Assembly: GCA_029747585.1 (NCBI GenBank)
Contig: JAPEVF010000253.1
Span: forward strand, 1 to 58,878
Source of the DNA: Pleurotus djamor
Taxonomy: Eukaryota; Basidiomycota; Agaricomycetes; Agaricales; Pleurotaceae
Length of the DNA stretch: 58,878 nucleotides
Direction of reading: 5' to 3'
The notes under the pieces are model-generated. The model worked only from the letters and a program-made list of their open reading frames with translations, was not told the DNA's origin and did no database searches. Shown in pieces: positions 14,503 through 24,599 of the stretch. The first letter of the stretch is position 1, and every line of letters begins with the position of its first letter. Made by a program: the position numbers and the translations under genes.

Positions 14503-16019
14503 ATGTCTAGCACAATTGACCCATCGAAGCTGGAATCGGCTTTTTCTTCCATTCAGCTCGTGAAGGTGAGAGTTTGATCGTTTCTATCGCCCACAGTTGG
14601 ACACTGAGTACTTCGCCCTAGTACATGAGTTGTAAATCCACTTCCTGCGCTTTCCGCGTACATCAGCTGATCTTGTCCCCGTCCCTCCAGTGGCCAGCAT
14701 GGTTGTCATTGTAAGCAAAGAATCTCCCCAGAGAGTAATGTGGTTACACGGCGTGCGACCTGACACATACTATGCAGTTCTATGACTACTGGCTCACATT
14801 CAGCTTGGAAATCGCACTTATATGGCCTCGAAAACTTTCAATCATGAAGTTGATCTTCATTGCATCAAGATATCTGCCTTTCTTGGATATTCCGATGTCG
14901 TTTATCCGTTGGTATTATCCCTCGACTTCTGAGAGGTTTTGATCATACTTCAGTTCTTCTTTCAGCGCAAGTCATGTCCTATCCAGACGACNTTTTTCTG
15001 CAAAACTACCTTCTATTTTGCTGCTAGTGAGTATCTCCTTCGTCTATAGCCGCCGTGCTCTCAGTCGCCACACTTGTATGCAGTTTCATTTGCTGCTGGA
15101 TACTTCTTGACTGAATGTGCGTCGAGAGATTCCCCCGGAATTAGGTGTCAAGGTTGACTTCGACGCATAGTGGCTATGTCTATCTGGGTGTGGTCTTTGT
15201 GGAACAGGGACAAGAAGGTTGGCGTCGCTATCCTTTCATTGTTCGCCGCGGCGTGGATGGTGATACCTATATTCCACACTCGGTTTGTATCTTCTGCCGA
15301 AGGTGAGAACTCCCGCCTGTAGTCAAGTGGAAGCGACGCAGTTGCTCACTGAATGATCATCCTCCCAGTGACCCGCCCCACGTTGATGCCGTTATCCGGA
15401 TGTTTCCTGAGAATGGACGGCAGCCAAGTGATCCCAACCTTTAGCATACTATTGGCGTTCAATCTCAGTAAGTACTTCACAGTTCATACATCGATAATCG
15501 CCAGTGACCCCGTGTTAGTAACATTTTTAGCGACGTTGATGAGGGTGATCTCTATCCAGGTTGAAAACCTCCATGTCGTAGGCTTGTCACGCATCGCATG
15601 TACAAACTGTAAGCCAGGAACTCCTTTGTCGTTTCATCGAATCTCCTCATCCCGCTCTTTAGGTCTATTCTACTACGTCTGTCTCCTGGGTTAGCCAATT
15701 CGTAGCGTTGCTCTCGGACTTTAATTGACTGATTCCTCCAGCATCGTCCGCTGTAAACCTCGTGGTGGCCGTAGCTCTGCCTGTAAGTCATCAAGCCTGA
15801 GTCCTGCCCCGTCCTAATTCAGTGTATCCACTAGCGGGAGCTTGTTAACGTGCTCACTCCGTATGTCACATACTCCTCATCATCCAACATCGTCAGCCAA
15901 CCTAATGATCAATCATAAGCATGCAGAGAGCGATGTACGCCATCATATCCACCAGGATGATGTTGAACTTGCGTGAAAGTGCAATTATGAAGCAAGAACT
16001 ACTCGTCTCTACCCCGTAG
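14503..16019 (+). CDS. DUF6533-like multi-pass membrane protein, copy A
   Basis: Many small exons assemble into a protein starting MSSTIDPSKLESAFSSIQLVK. Next comes the diagnostic segment FYDYWLTFSLEIALIWPRKL (plus SIMKLIFIASRYLPFLD), which I recognise as the N-terminal domain of fungal DUF6533 membrane proteins. Later exons encode FAAGYFLTEC, MSIWVWSLWNRDKKVGVAIL, a hydrophobic span ending in IFHTRFVSSAEG, VTFLATLMRVISIQ, GLFYYVCLLG and SSAVNLVVAVALP. The last exons read RELVNVLTP then MQRAMYAIISTRMMLNLRES, with a stop at 16017-16019. About seven hydrophobic spans are expected. The biochemical function of the family is unknown. One N at 14992 falls in or near an intron. Exon joins were set by comparison with the copy at 38473-39987, to which it is very similar. 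Confidence 0.75.
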
Positions 16020-16617
16020 TGCCAGTCGTTCTGGTGTAAAGTTAAATATTCCTATTTATTCCTATTTGATTCCTTTTTCCAAAAAACGCTGAACTCGCCG
16101 TCACAATCTCTTTTCCCGCTTCTCCTTAGCTATAGAACATACCCCATTTACTTAGCATCACTGTCTACCTTGACGTAGTATGTACTTACCTCCCAAAACG
16201 CCTGAAGTCTCATTGCATCCAAAACCGGAGTAGAAATCCGAGATTCTCAGAGGAGGCGTCGTTTGTAAAACAGATCAGTCTCACAGCTCAATCCACGAAA
16301 AGTTTTTGGGATCTTTCAAGCTTTCTTGACTTGATAATTGATCATTGCGTCTGATGTACATGCTATTGCGTACTACTGAGCAATGTCTTTGCTAGAATAT
16401 ACTAGTCCGAGGATATAGAACGGAACAGGTATAGTAAATACAGCACAATCTAGTGTCCTTGAAACATTTATACTTGTTTAAGTTGAGGTGGTGGTGAGAA
16501 TGAATGGGAGAGATAAATTAGTCTCGAAGATGGGGTCCGTATGGAACGAAAGAAAGTGGGGTGATGAGCACGTATAAAATGAGTCCGTCAACGGAATATG
16601 GAAGGAAGAAAGAGTCT
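16020..16617. other. Intergenic, AT-richer than neighbours
   Basis: This is the 3' flank of copy A and of the GMC oxidoreductase gene (convergent). It contains a short direct repeat of TATTCCTATT units near 16047-16070. No gene is supported. Confidence 0.4.
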
Positions 16618-18874
16618 TTAGAAGAAGAGGAAGCCAGTAAGGAAGGTAGTGGAAAGTATTGTCCAATGGAGCCATGACGGTAATGAGCGGATGGCAGAGT
16701 TGTTGTTATTATTTTGACCCGATCCCGACGTGCTCGAAGGTGAGGATGAATCGGTGGTAGATGGTGATACAGGCGAAGCAACACCGTTATAGTGACCACG
16801 GATTATTTCAGCCGCTAGTTCGGCCACGGCGTAGGTGGGAGCACCGAGGTGGGCGGCGAAGGAAATCGGGAAGATGGATGAATCAGCTACCCGGACGTTG
16901 GCCGTTCCGTAGACCTGGAGTTTCGCGTTAACGACACCACCAAGGTTTCGGGGAAGCATGGCGCAAGTGGACGAAGGGTGGAATTCCGTGCTCGCGTGTT
17001 CGGCGATCCAGGTGTCCCATTCGGCATCAGTATTGACGTTAGGTCCTGGGGTGACTTCTTCGCCGAGAGATGGTGCGAGTGGCTCGGTACGGCCGATTCT
17101 GCGAACGAGTTTCAGAGCCTCACGAAGGATGATCTTGTCCGATTCGTGAGCGAGGTAGTTCGGGTCAAGCGTAGGGTAATCGAAGATATCAGCAGAATTG
17201 ATGGTAAGTCGACCAACGGAGAAGGGATGTTGGAGGCCAGCCTGGAGAGCGACCGTACCAGCAGAGTTCAAACTGAGCAAAAGCTCGGCCTGACCAATGT
17301 CGGTTCCGAAAACGTTGTTGGCAACCGCTGAGTAGATGGCCTTGTCACCCTCGAACACCTCAGCGTTCCCAGAGTTTCCGCTGGCGAGAGATGAAGGAGC
17401 GCCGCTGATAATTTGTGATTTGAGTGCAGAGGCTGCTTCACCACCGAGGAGGGTAGAGAGGTTGACGTAGGCGATGGCAGAGTTGACGTAGGACAAGAAC
17501 TCAGGGCTGTTCTACACATGGGGAAAATAATTAATTTGGTATCGAGGGGACGAAGGAAGCAATAACATACGGCAAGATCGCCACCATTCTGGAAGATCTG
17601 TCCTGGGGTGTCGAAGTTGGCACGGAATGTAACACCACTGCTCTGAAAACGACACAGGTAAGTAGACGGTCATAAAAACGCAGAGTAGGCAAGGCTTACA
17701 AGATGGTCCGCCATATGCTGACCGACGCCAGGGAGTTCATGTAAAACAGGAACATTTGATGCCTCTAAGGTGTCTTTGGGACCAACACCGCTAACCAAGA
17801 GGACGTGCGGGCTACCGACGGCACCGCCTGCCAAGATGACTTCCCTTGTCACTTTAACCGAACGCTTCTCAGCTCCCCTTCCACTGGCGAATTCAACACC
17901 ATTAGCGGTTAAGTTGTTGGAGTTGGAGGTGTCGAAGAGAATCTTGGTAACCGTGGCGTTGGCAAGGATGGCCAAGTTGTCTCGTGGGGGCAGAGGGTCG
18001 ATGTAAGCCGATTTGGAATACGAACGAGTCCAGTTGGTTGGGTTGATGGATGACATGGTGACATAGCCGCCAGCAGTATGACCACCAGCTGGGTCTGCGT
18101 TTGGAGGGATGCCAACGGCGTCGAGGGCAGCGATCCAGTCCCTTAGTTGGGAGAACGTGCTAGATCGCNAAAAAAAAAAAATCATCAGTTGATTTTCTTG
18201 ACATTTTGAAATCAGTGAAACGAGAGAGATGCTTACTGCCCGGGGTACGTGTGATGCAAGGGACCGCTTGTTCCGTGAAGAGACGTATCGAAGCGAACGT
18301 CGGCTAAGCCTCTCACTTCGTCGGTAGGCGGAGTAAACGTCTCGGTTTTCTTCATAGCATTGAAAAAGCTTGGCCAAGCCCAGGCTTTGGCAGCATCAGC
18401 ATCATCGGAGGCCAACAAGCTGCTCCAAGTATCGAGTTCAACTTCGGCAGGACGGGTCAAGTACATGCCGTTTACTGCTGAGGAGCCGCCAAGAACTTTG
18501 CCTCTGGGCCAGGTGACTTCACGGCCGCCGAGGTTGGACTGAGGCGTCGTCTTATAGGCATAATCATAAGATGAACCAAGTTTGCCTTGATAGTAAGCGA
18601 GAGCTGGGGTGTCGATATCATGGCGAATAGCATCGCCAGTGTCACCAGCTTCGAGGACGAGGACCGTTGCGTTTGCATCTTCGGAAAGACGAGCAGCGAT
18701 GACCAGACCGGCTTGCCCGCCACCGACGATGACGAAGTCGTAAGAATCTGCGATGTTTCCGTCGTAGATTATGCCGCGGGGAGATAGAGTGCGTGTCGGA
18801 TATCGGAGGGGGTTACATGATCCGATAGTAGAAAGGCCCAGGAGGGTCAAGAGGGCGACCTCCGTTGGCCACAT
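16618..18874 (-). CDS. Secreted GMC-family FAD oxidoreductase, probably GPI-anchored
   Basis: The protein begins with a signal peptide (MWPTEVALLTLLGLSTIGSC). The FAD-binding Rossmann motif follows: DFVIVGGGQAGLVIAARLSE, with GGGQAG at about residues 51-56 and the ribose-binding glutamate in VLVLEAGD. TWPRGKVLGGSSAVNGMYL is the first GMC signature, and VILAGGAVGSPHVLLVSGVG the second. Near the C-terminus are the catalytic histidine in STEFHPSSTCAMLP and the second active-site histidine in SFAAHLGAPTYAVAE. This fits aryl-alcohol oxidase, glucose oxidase or pyranose dehydrogenase-type enzymes; the substrate cannot be told from sequence. A Ser/Asn-rich linker (STTDSSSPSSTSGSGQNNNN) precedes a terminal hydrophobic segment (WTILSTTFLTGFLFF) with no basic tail, which resembles a GPI-attachment signal. 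At least four exons; one intron has a poly-A run next to an N at 18170. Confidence 0.92.
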
Positions 18875-19458
18875 TGTGAGGAGAGGGAGGAGGAGGAGGG
18901 GTAAGGTGGTTGAGGGAGAAGGAGAGGCCTTGAATACTGTAGTTTGTTGTTGATGGGTAGGAACCAGACCATGAAGTGAGACGTGTGGTTATATAGCGAT
19001 AGATAATCAGCCAAGACGGTCATACCACCGAGAATGAAAATTTGCACGGAGCAGCATGAAATCGGTTATGACGCTCCAGAGCCCCAGGGCATTTGCCTGG
19101 GTCGGTTACCGGAGCACGCTAGGCAGGGACTAGGTCGGGCATGCTGTGAATCCCCAGTTTAGAAACTTTTCACGGAGTCGATATCCCGCCAGCGTGCGTA
19201 CGACCGGAGTAGGTCTGGATTCAACTGGTTTTGTGGCAAGGACCCTGACTTTCCTGTGAGCCTCGAAGAAACGGAAGCGCCAAACGCGCCTATGCGTCGA
19301 CATAAGGCCTAGGCAAGGCCATTAATCCTAACAACAAGAACAAGAACATCACTCAAGTAAGACGTATTTGGCCTTTCATGTTTTTTGTGTGATTGCATAT
19401 GTTGGAACATGGGTACATGACATGGAAGGGGGTTCGGAGAGAACAAAAAACATAACAT
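18875..19458. other. Intergenic region between the GMC gene and eL21
   Basis: The GMC gene and eL21 are both on the minus strand, so this holds the GMC promoter and the eL21 3' region. It has short frames only; nothing else is recognisable. Confidence 0.4.
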
Positions 19459-20121
19459 TTAGATGGTCGTCTCGTACGGTACGGGTACCATGGTCTGGGG
19501 AGCGTTGTCGGATGTTGAGACAGTGCGGGCCTCGCGAGGGAGGACAGGCTTGCGCTTGAGGTTGACACGCTCTGAACAAATGAAGATCGATCAATATTTG
19601 CTTGTAGCAAGACATCCTGAGAGCAGACTCACCGCCCTTCTCCTTGGCCTCAACGTGTGCGTCGTGGTTGCGCTTCACTCGGTCCAAGAACTCCTGTCGA
19701 CATTTTGAGTGCCTGATGTGCTCAACACGCAGGTTAACACGCTTCTCGATGTAGCGATTGCCGACAACTTTGTAGATGAGGACACCGACAGCGCTTGGGG
19801 TGACGTTGTAGATGATACCAGTGCGACTAATGGGCAAGACAGACATTATGATCAACTTCACCAAGAAGAATCAGGCTTGATGGACACACCCATGGTAGTA
19901 TTTGTGGGGCATACCCTTTTGTTGGGCAGCGTTGGCCTTGATGTCAACGATGTCACCGACGCGGTAGTTGATGAGGAAAGTGGAGAGTTTCACGGGGCCA
20001 TGCTCTGTTATCCATGTCGGTCAAGGTAATCCGAACAGCAATAGTTCGTCATCGGCGTACCCTTGAATCCACGCTTGAACATATGGCGCGTACGCGCGCG
20101 GTAACCGAAGGAGTGAGGCAT
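19459..20121 (-). CDS. RPL21: 60S ribosomal protein eL21
   Basis: A component of the cytosolic large ribosomal subunit. The start at 20121 gives MPHSFGYRARTRHMFKRGFK. Exons then encode GPVKLSTFLINYRVGDIVDI (ending KANAAQQKGMPHKYYHG) and RTGIIYNVTPSAVGVLIYKV. VEHIRHSKCRQEFLDRVKRN is next, and the end is RVNLKRKPVLPREARTVST with the terminal residues VPVPYETTI, stop at 19459-19461. All parts of the eukaryotic L21e family are present in order and the length of about 160 residues is normal. Four short introns are inferred. It is head-to-head with uS4, with 276 bp between start codons, so the two ribosomal protein genes probably share control elements. Confidence 0.95.
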
Positions 20122-20397
20122 CTTGAGGGCTGGGTGGTGATTCCGATTAGCTGAGGCGTAAAGTAACAAAAATCAGGGATAGCTCACTGTCGGCGGTGTC
20201 GTTGGCGTTGGCGTTGAAGAATTACTACACACAAAGTCCCGTAATCGGGATCTGCCGAGTGGCTGGATTGGTACTATACAGTCACACGGGCGGCTTGCCG
20301 AGCCTAAACGTTGTTTGTGCACCTTTGTCCCACCCTCCCCACCACCAATTTTGTGTCGCGGTAAGCAAGTTCACCACCGTCGACACCCTCAAGCAAA
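20122..20397. promoter_or_regulatory. Shared 276-bp promoter of the divergent ribosomal protein genes eL21 and uS4
   Basis: Both start codons face outward across 276 bp. Pyrimidine-rich tracts typical of ribosomal-protein leaders are present near the uS4 start (CCCACCCTCCCCACCACC at about 20330-20345). No factor-binding site was named with confidence. Confidence 0.6.
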
Positions 20398-21247
20398 ATG
20401 CCCAGGTAATCGTCGTATATTGCGTTGAGCTCGAGATCAAATCGTACTGAAATGCTTGCACAGGGCCCCAAGGAACCACAGCAAGACGTGAGCGTTTTAT
20501 CTTCAAGATCCACTTTGCGTGGATGGGATGCATGAGAGCTGACATCGGCCGTGCCCCATTATCTGCTTGTCTTCCACAGTTACAAGGTCCCTCGTCGACC
20601 TTTCGAATCCGCTCGTCTCGATGCCGAGCTAAAGGTGCGTTATTCCCACTATTACCACGTCACAATATCTATATCCATGTCCATCTCTAGCTCGCCGGTG
20701 AATACGGTCTCCGCAACAAGCGTGAGATCTGGCGTATCGCCCTCATTCTTTCCAAAATTCGTCGTGCCGCTCGTGAGCTTCTCAAGCTCGATGACAAGGA
20801 CCCCAAGCGTCTCTTCGAGGGTAACGCCTTGATTCGACGACTCGTCCGTATCGGTGTGCTCGATGAATCCCGCATGCGTCTCGATTACGTGTTGGCCTTG
20901 AAGGTTGAGGATTTCTTGGAACGTCGTCTGCAGACGCAGGTCTTCAAGAGTGGATTGGCTAAGAGTATCCATCATGCTCGTGTCCTCATTCGACAACGTC
21001 ACATCCGGTGAGTATTCGTGCACCTTTGATTGGTCCCTGAGTTTACTGAAGGAACTCGTGTCTGCGTAGTGTTGGCAAGCAAATTGTCAACGTCCCATCC
21101 TTCGTCGTCCGTCTCGACTCCCAAAAACACATTGACTTCGCTCTTACTTCGCCATATGGTGGAGGTCGCCCTGGACGTGTTAAGCGCAAGCGCGCTGCTG
21201 CTGCTGCCAAGAAGGAGGAGGGTGGTGATGACGAGGATGAAGAGTAA
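20398..21247 (+). CDS. RPS9: 40S ribosomal protein uS4
   Basis: A small-subunit protein that binds 18S rRNA at the mRNA entry region. The start is recovered only by splicing two tiny exons: ATGCCCAG at 20398-20405, then 24 nt at 20464-20487, then TTACAAGG. Together these give [20 protein letters not shown], the canonical uS4 N-terminus. The rest is complete: [29 protein letters not shown], the S4 RNA-binding domain ([20 protein letters not shown], then [20 protein letters not shown]), [19 protein letters not shown] and a C-terminal basic-acidic tail [20 protein letters not shown]. The stop is at 21245-21247. Length is normal for the family, about 190 residues. Confidence 0.96.
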
Positions 21248-21733
21248 ATTTCTCGCCTTCGCATGTCTTGATCTCGTCGTGTTTGTATGTTCAGTATGTT
21301 ATGACACATGCCCCCAAAGAAACTAGCCCTTAAATTTAGATGTAACAAGAATCATCCTTCGCTTTGGCATAAAGAAGGTTAGTAAAAGGGCACATTGACT
21401 CACGTATGCCTGATTCTTGAAGCCAGTATGTTACTCTGACAGGAGCGTCTCAGAAGGAAAAGGAGAATACCAACGACATCGCGATTCGCCGTGGGCTTGC
21501 AGAGGAGCCTACCTCATACTCCTCCTTCAGTCAACTTCTTTTGTCACCACCAAACGCAAACTAAACTCAGTACGGGAGGCTTGGGAGTGAGGAAGATACG
21601 TCTTCGAAGGCAACCTTGTCCACACAAGGATACGTAGTCTCTTTAAGATACAAGGGACGGGAAGGTAATAGGTTTGAGTTATTTCACCCCGGCCGAACAC
21701 AGCATTTCTTTCTTGAGCATTTCTCGTCACCTA
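21248..21733. other. Intergenic between convergent genes
   Basis: This is the 3' flank of uS4 and of the 2OG oxygenase gene. It has only short frames and no recognisable element. Confidence 0.4.
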
Positions 21734-23135
21734 CTAGTGATGGGGGGCAGCAAATTCTCTGAGTATTGGAATAAGCTGCTCAATCCTCTCTGCGAAAGGA
21801 AACACAGGGATGAGGAAACAGAAAGCTCCCTCAAAGGCGTTTCTCTCATGATATTTGATATAGAACATGCGGAGCCCTCGCTCGAAATCCGGCTTGATAA
21901 TCCAGATGACTCTCGTTATATCTTCTTCATCGTCGCTGTCCAAATCATTCCCCACAAAGTCGTAGTTTCGCCCCCATTTGAGTTCCACAGCATCAGGCGA
22001 CCTCATCAACACGTCGAAGATAGTTTCCTCTTCATCGACGATGGATCCATCGATTCCTATAGGNGATCTCATCAAGAGCAGGATAGTGGACAGAGTACCC
22101 CGTATGTGCGAGGTAGACAACTTTGAATATTGTTTGGAGGTTGAGAAGATTACATAGTTTAACGATGATGGCGTCTTTGCCCTTGAGGTTTGTCATGACG
22201 GGCGTGATGTCGATCGAACCGGTGTCAATGGGATACGGATTCTGAAGGGCGTAACCAAGAGTTCCACCATCGGGAAGAAAATCGGGGGATCGAAGTAAAC
22301 GAAGAAGAGCAATCACAATTGGGTGATTTAAAGGAGAAGTGAGTGGCGTGGGGGGACACATAGTCGGGACATCGTTTAAGTAGAGGTTGTAGATCAAAGT
22401 GACGCGGTAGCCTGCAGTGACTGGGAGGACTTCGTGCTCGACTTCCCCGTAGAAGGCCGTGTAGATGATGACCGGTTTGCCATGCTTCTTCAGGATGGAC
22501 CCAGAATCGTAGCGAGCTTCTGGGAGTCCATCAGGTCGTAGGATCATTTCTCCGCCTTCATGAGGAGTAGGTAAAATGAGTACGAGAGAGCCAAAGGTAC
22601 CCGTATCCTTTCGGGGTGCGGAAAAAGAGCCAAGACCTTGGATACGATGATTTTTAGGAGGAGGTTTCGGTTCGTGTAGAGGTATCACAACATACCGAGT
22701 AGATTAAGCTTAGCAAGATCGGCTCGTATGGTCCCGTCGTGAGCGAGTAGATCCTTGGCGATCTTGTCGAGGATCCCAGTTGTTGAAAGGTCAAAGTTGA
22801 AAGCAAAATCGGTCACATCCAGCTTCCCAGCCTTTCGATGGTCGTCGTCAAGAAGGCCATCATTGTTTTGCCTAAGTGAGGTGGGCTCGCAAGCCTTCGC
22901 AAGCCGATTCAACTGCTCAGTGGTTGGGGCCAGCAAGTCAACAAACCTTTAGCCAGCAGGGTGAGATAGAGTAGTGGTTTATATTGGATATAACCGACCC
23001 GACACTATCCTCTCTGCTGAAGTATAATTTGGTTGAATGACCAGGGAGGGTGACGACGCCGTCCGAGATGAGAGAAGAACTCTGTCCCGGGCCAGTTGCG
23101 TCTATGAGTTCTTGAAAGAGTATTTCATTGGACAT
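21734..23135 (-). CDS. 2-oxoglutarate/Fe(II) oxygenase, prolyl-4-hydroxylase-like, with altered metal motif
   Basis: The spliced protein starts MSNEILFQELIDATGPGQSS. After an intron that joins DSVG to FVDLLAPTTEQLNRL come FAFNFDLSTTGILDKIA and GTIRADLAKLNLLGLGSFSA. FGSLVLILPTPHEGGEMIL, YGEVEHEVLPVTAGYRVTLI and YNLYLNDVP identify the fungal prolyl-4-hydroxylase-like oxygenase family. The distal histidine (in EVEHEV) and the 2OG-binding arginine (in AGYRVTL) are present. The usual HxD motif, found as PHKD in relatives as I remember them, reads PRKD here (codons CCC CGA AAG GAT), so the first iron ligand is missing. A long C-terminal extension follows (ALDEI, then PIGIDGSIVDEEETIFDVLM). One N at 22064 adds a base; dropping it restores a single frame. 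The substrate is unknown and activity is doubtful. Confidence 0.83.
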
Positions 23136-23396
23136 TGGGGGGAAGCCGGTGGTCGTTCGAGCAAATGCTGTATATGTATGTAGTTTTATCTGCTATCTCA
23201 ATCGCGTTGAGAAAAATCAGAACAACTCCCAGTTTGGGGCGCCGGCTTGTACATAACATGCGGGATTCAATATACCATTGAAAAGTACCTTTGAAAGTAC
23301 GCCACGTGGTAGCCTGAATGCCAAAAGTACTGATCCTTGCATGATGTGGCAACGGTAAAAGAGTAGAATACAAGACAGCAATTACAACATGGAAGT

Positions 23397-24487
23397 TTAT
23401 TTTCTGGCGAACGTGATCTGCAGTAATCTGTCAGTCACTGAAATATGCGCAACGATCGGCCACAGGAGGCGTACCTTGATTTTATTCTCGCCATCCAGTT
23501 TGTAATTATGAAGGGCATCCTTCGCGACGCCTGCGCTATTCTCATCCATATACTCCACGAAAGCGATGTCCTTCTTGGTTGGTATAAGACGAACTTCGTA
23601 GAGGTTGGGGTATTGCGCGAAGAGACCCATGAGTTGGTCTTTCGTGACATTTTCTGGGAGGTTTTGCAAGAAGAGGATTTTGTTGGGGGGGAGATACTCG
23701 TCGGGCATTTGGACGTTCGGTCGTTTGGGAGCTGGCAATGCTGATGTACCCTCCACTATCGTTCGGAGAAATAGGTCAATAAGATCAAGGGAAAAGTGAG
23801 ATATGCCATGTAACGAACGCACTTTCTGCAGCCTGCCTCTTAGCCCGGAATTTCTGTTTCAGAGGATTTGAGTATCTCGTCTGCTCTATGTCACGGACAT
23901 CAGCACACGCGTATCCAATAACATACTCAAGATGCGCGCACTCTTGTGTTCGTCTCTCTGAGCTTTGTGCACATCGTACTGTTCAGGATCAAGCTTCTTC
24001 ACAACAGCATCCGAACGCGTCCTCGCAAACGATATTTGCTAAGGGGGAACATGTATCAGCTACCTGTCGTTATCAGTCCTAGATGGGTAGACGTACCATA
24101 GGCTTACCGTACAGCGGGAAACCTCGTACTTCCTTCATGGCTTTGGCAGCGATATCCGATGACGGAAACGACACAAACGCCTGTCCCCTCATGCGCAGAT
24201 TGCTGTGAGCGACGACATCCAAGACCTCCCCATATGATTTGAATAAACCTCGTATCGAGGTCTTTAGAACTATGAATTCTATTGAGTATGCGCTAGGTGA
24301 TGTGATGAAGCGAGACAAGCGTACCATTTACTTTGATCTTTTCGTTGAGGTTCTGGAGATACAACGTCTCTGAACGGACTTCAGGCTCCTCTGGGACGGC
24401 TGGTGGTTGGGGGTCGGCGGCTGCATCTGTAGCAGGCACGACGCCTTGCATGGCATCGACTGGAGGTGCAGCTGCGACGTCGGCCAT
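23397..24487 (-). CDS. U1A/U2B''-type snRNP protein with two RRMs
   Basis: A spliceosomal protein that binds snRNA stem-loops. The chosen start at 24487 gives MADVAAAPPVDAMQG; an ATG 15 nt earlier is possible. RRM1 has RNP2 in ETLYLQNLNEKIKV and RNP1 in RMRGQAFVSF, with SIRGLFKSYGEVLDVVAHSN between, characteristic of the U1A/U2B'' family. The linker QISFARTRSDAVVKKLDPEQ and NPLKQKFRAKRQAAE is also typical. RRM2 reads PPNKILFLQNLPENVTKDQL, then FAQYPNLYEVRLIPTKKDIA and FVEYMDENSAG. The protein ends KDALHNYKLDGENKIKITFA plus RK at a stop at 23397-23399. Fungi often have a single gene for both U1A and U2B'' roles, so I leave the symbol blank. It is divergent from the SCI1-like gene with a 112-bp gap. 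Confidence 0.92.
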
Positions 24488-24599
24488 TTGGTGAGAATGC
24501 AAGTTGAATACAAGTTAGACGAGGATCGTGTAAGCGCTCGTTGCAATCCTATATGGCGCCTCCAGTTGATGGCCCCTGTGAAGTCCGTTCCATACCACC
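24488..24599. promoter_or_regulatory. Very short shared promoter of the U1A/U2B'' and SCI1-like genes
   Basis: Only 112 bp separate two outward-facing start codons. Both genes are predicted nuclear, which would fit co-regulation. The claim rests on gene arrangement alone. Confidence 0.5.

Noticed and set aside
20652..21023. Minus-strand acidic frame of 123 codons
   Set aside because: Opposite strand of uS4; its acidic look results from complementing Arg-rich codons.
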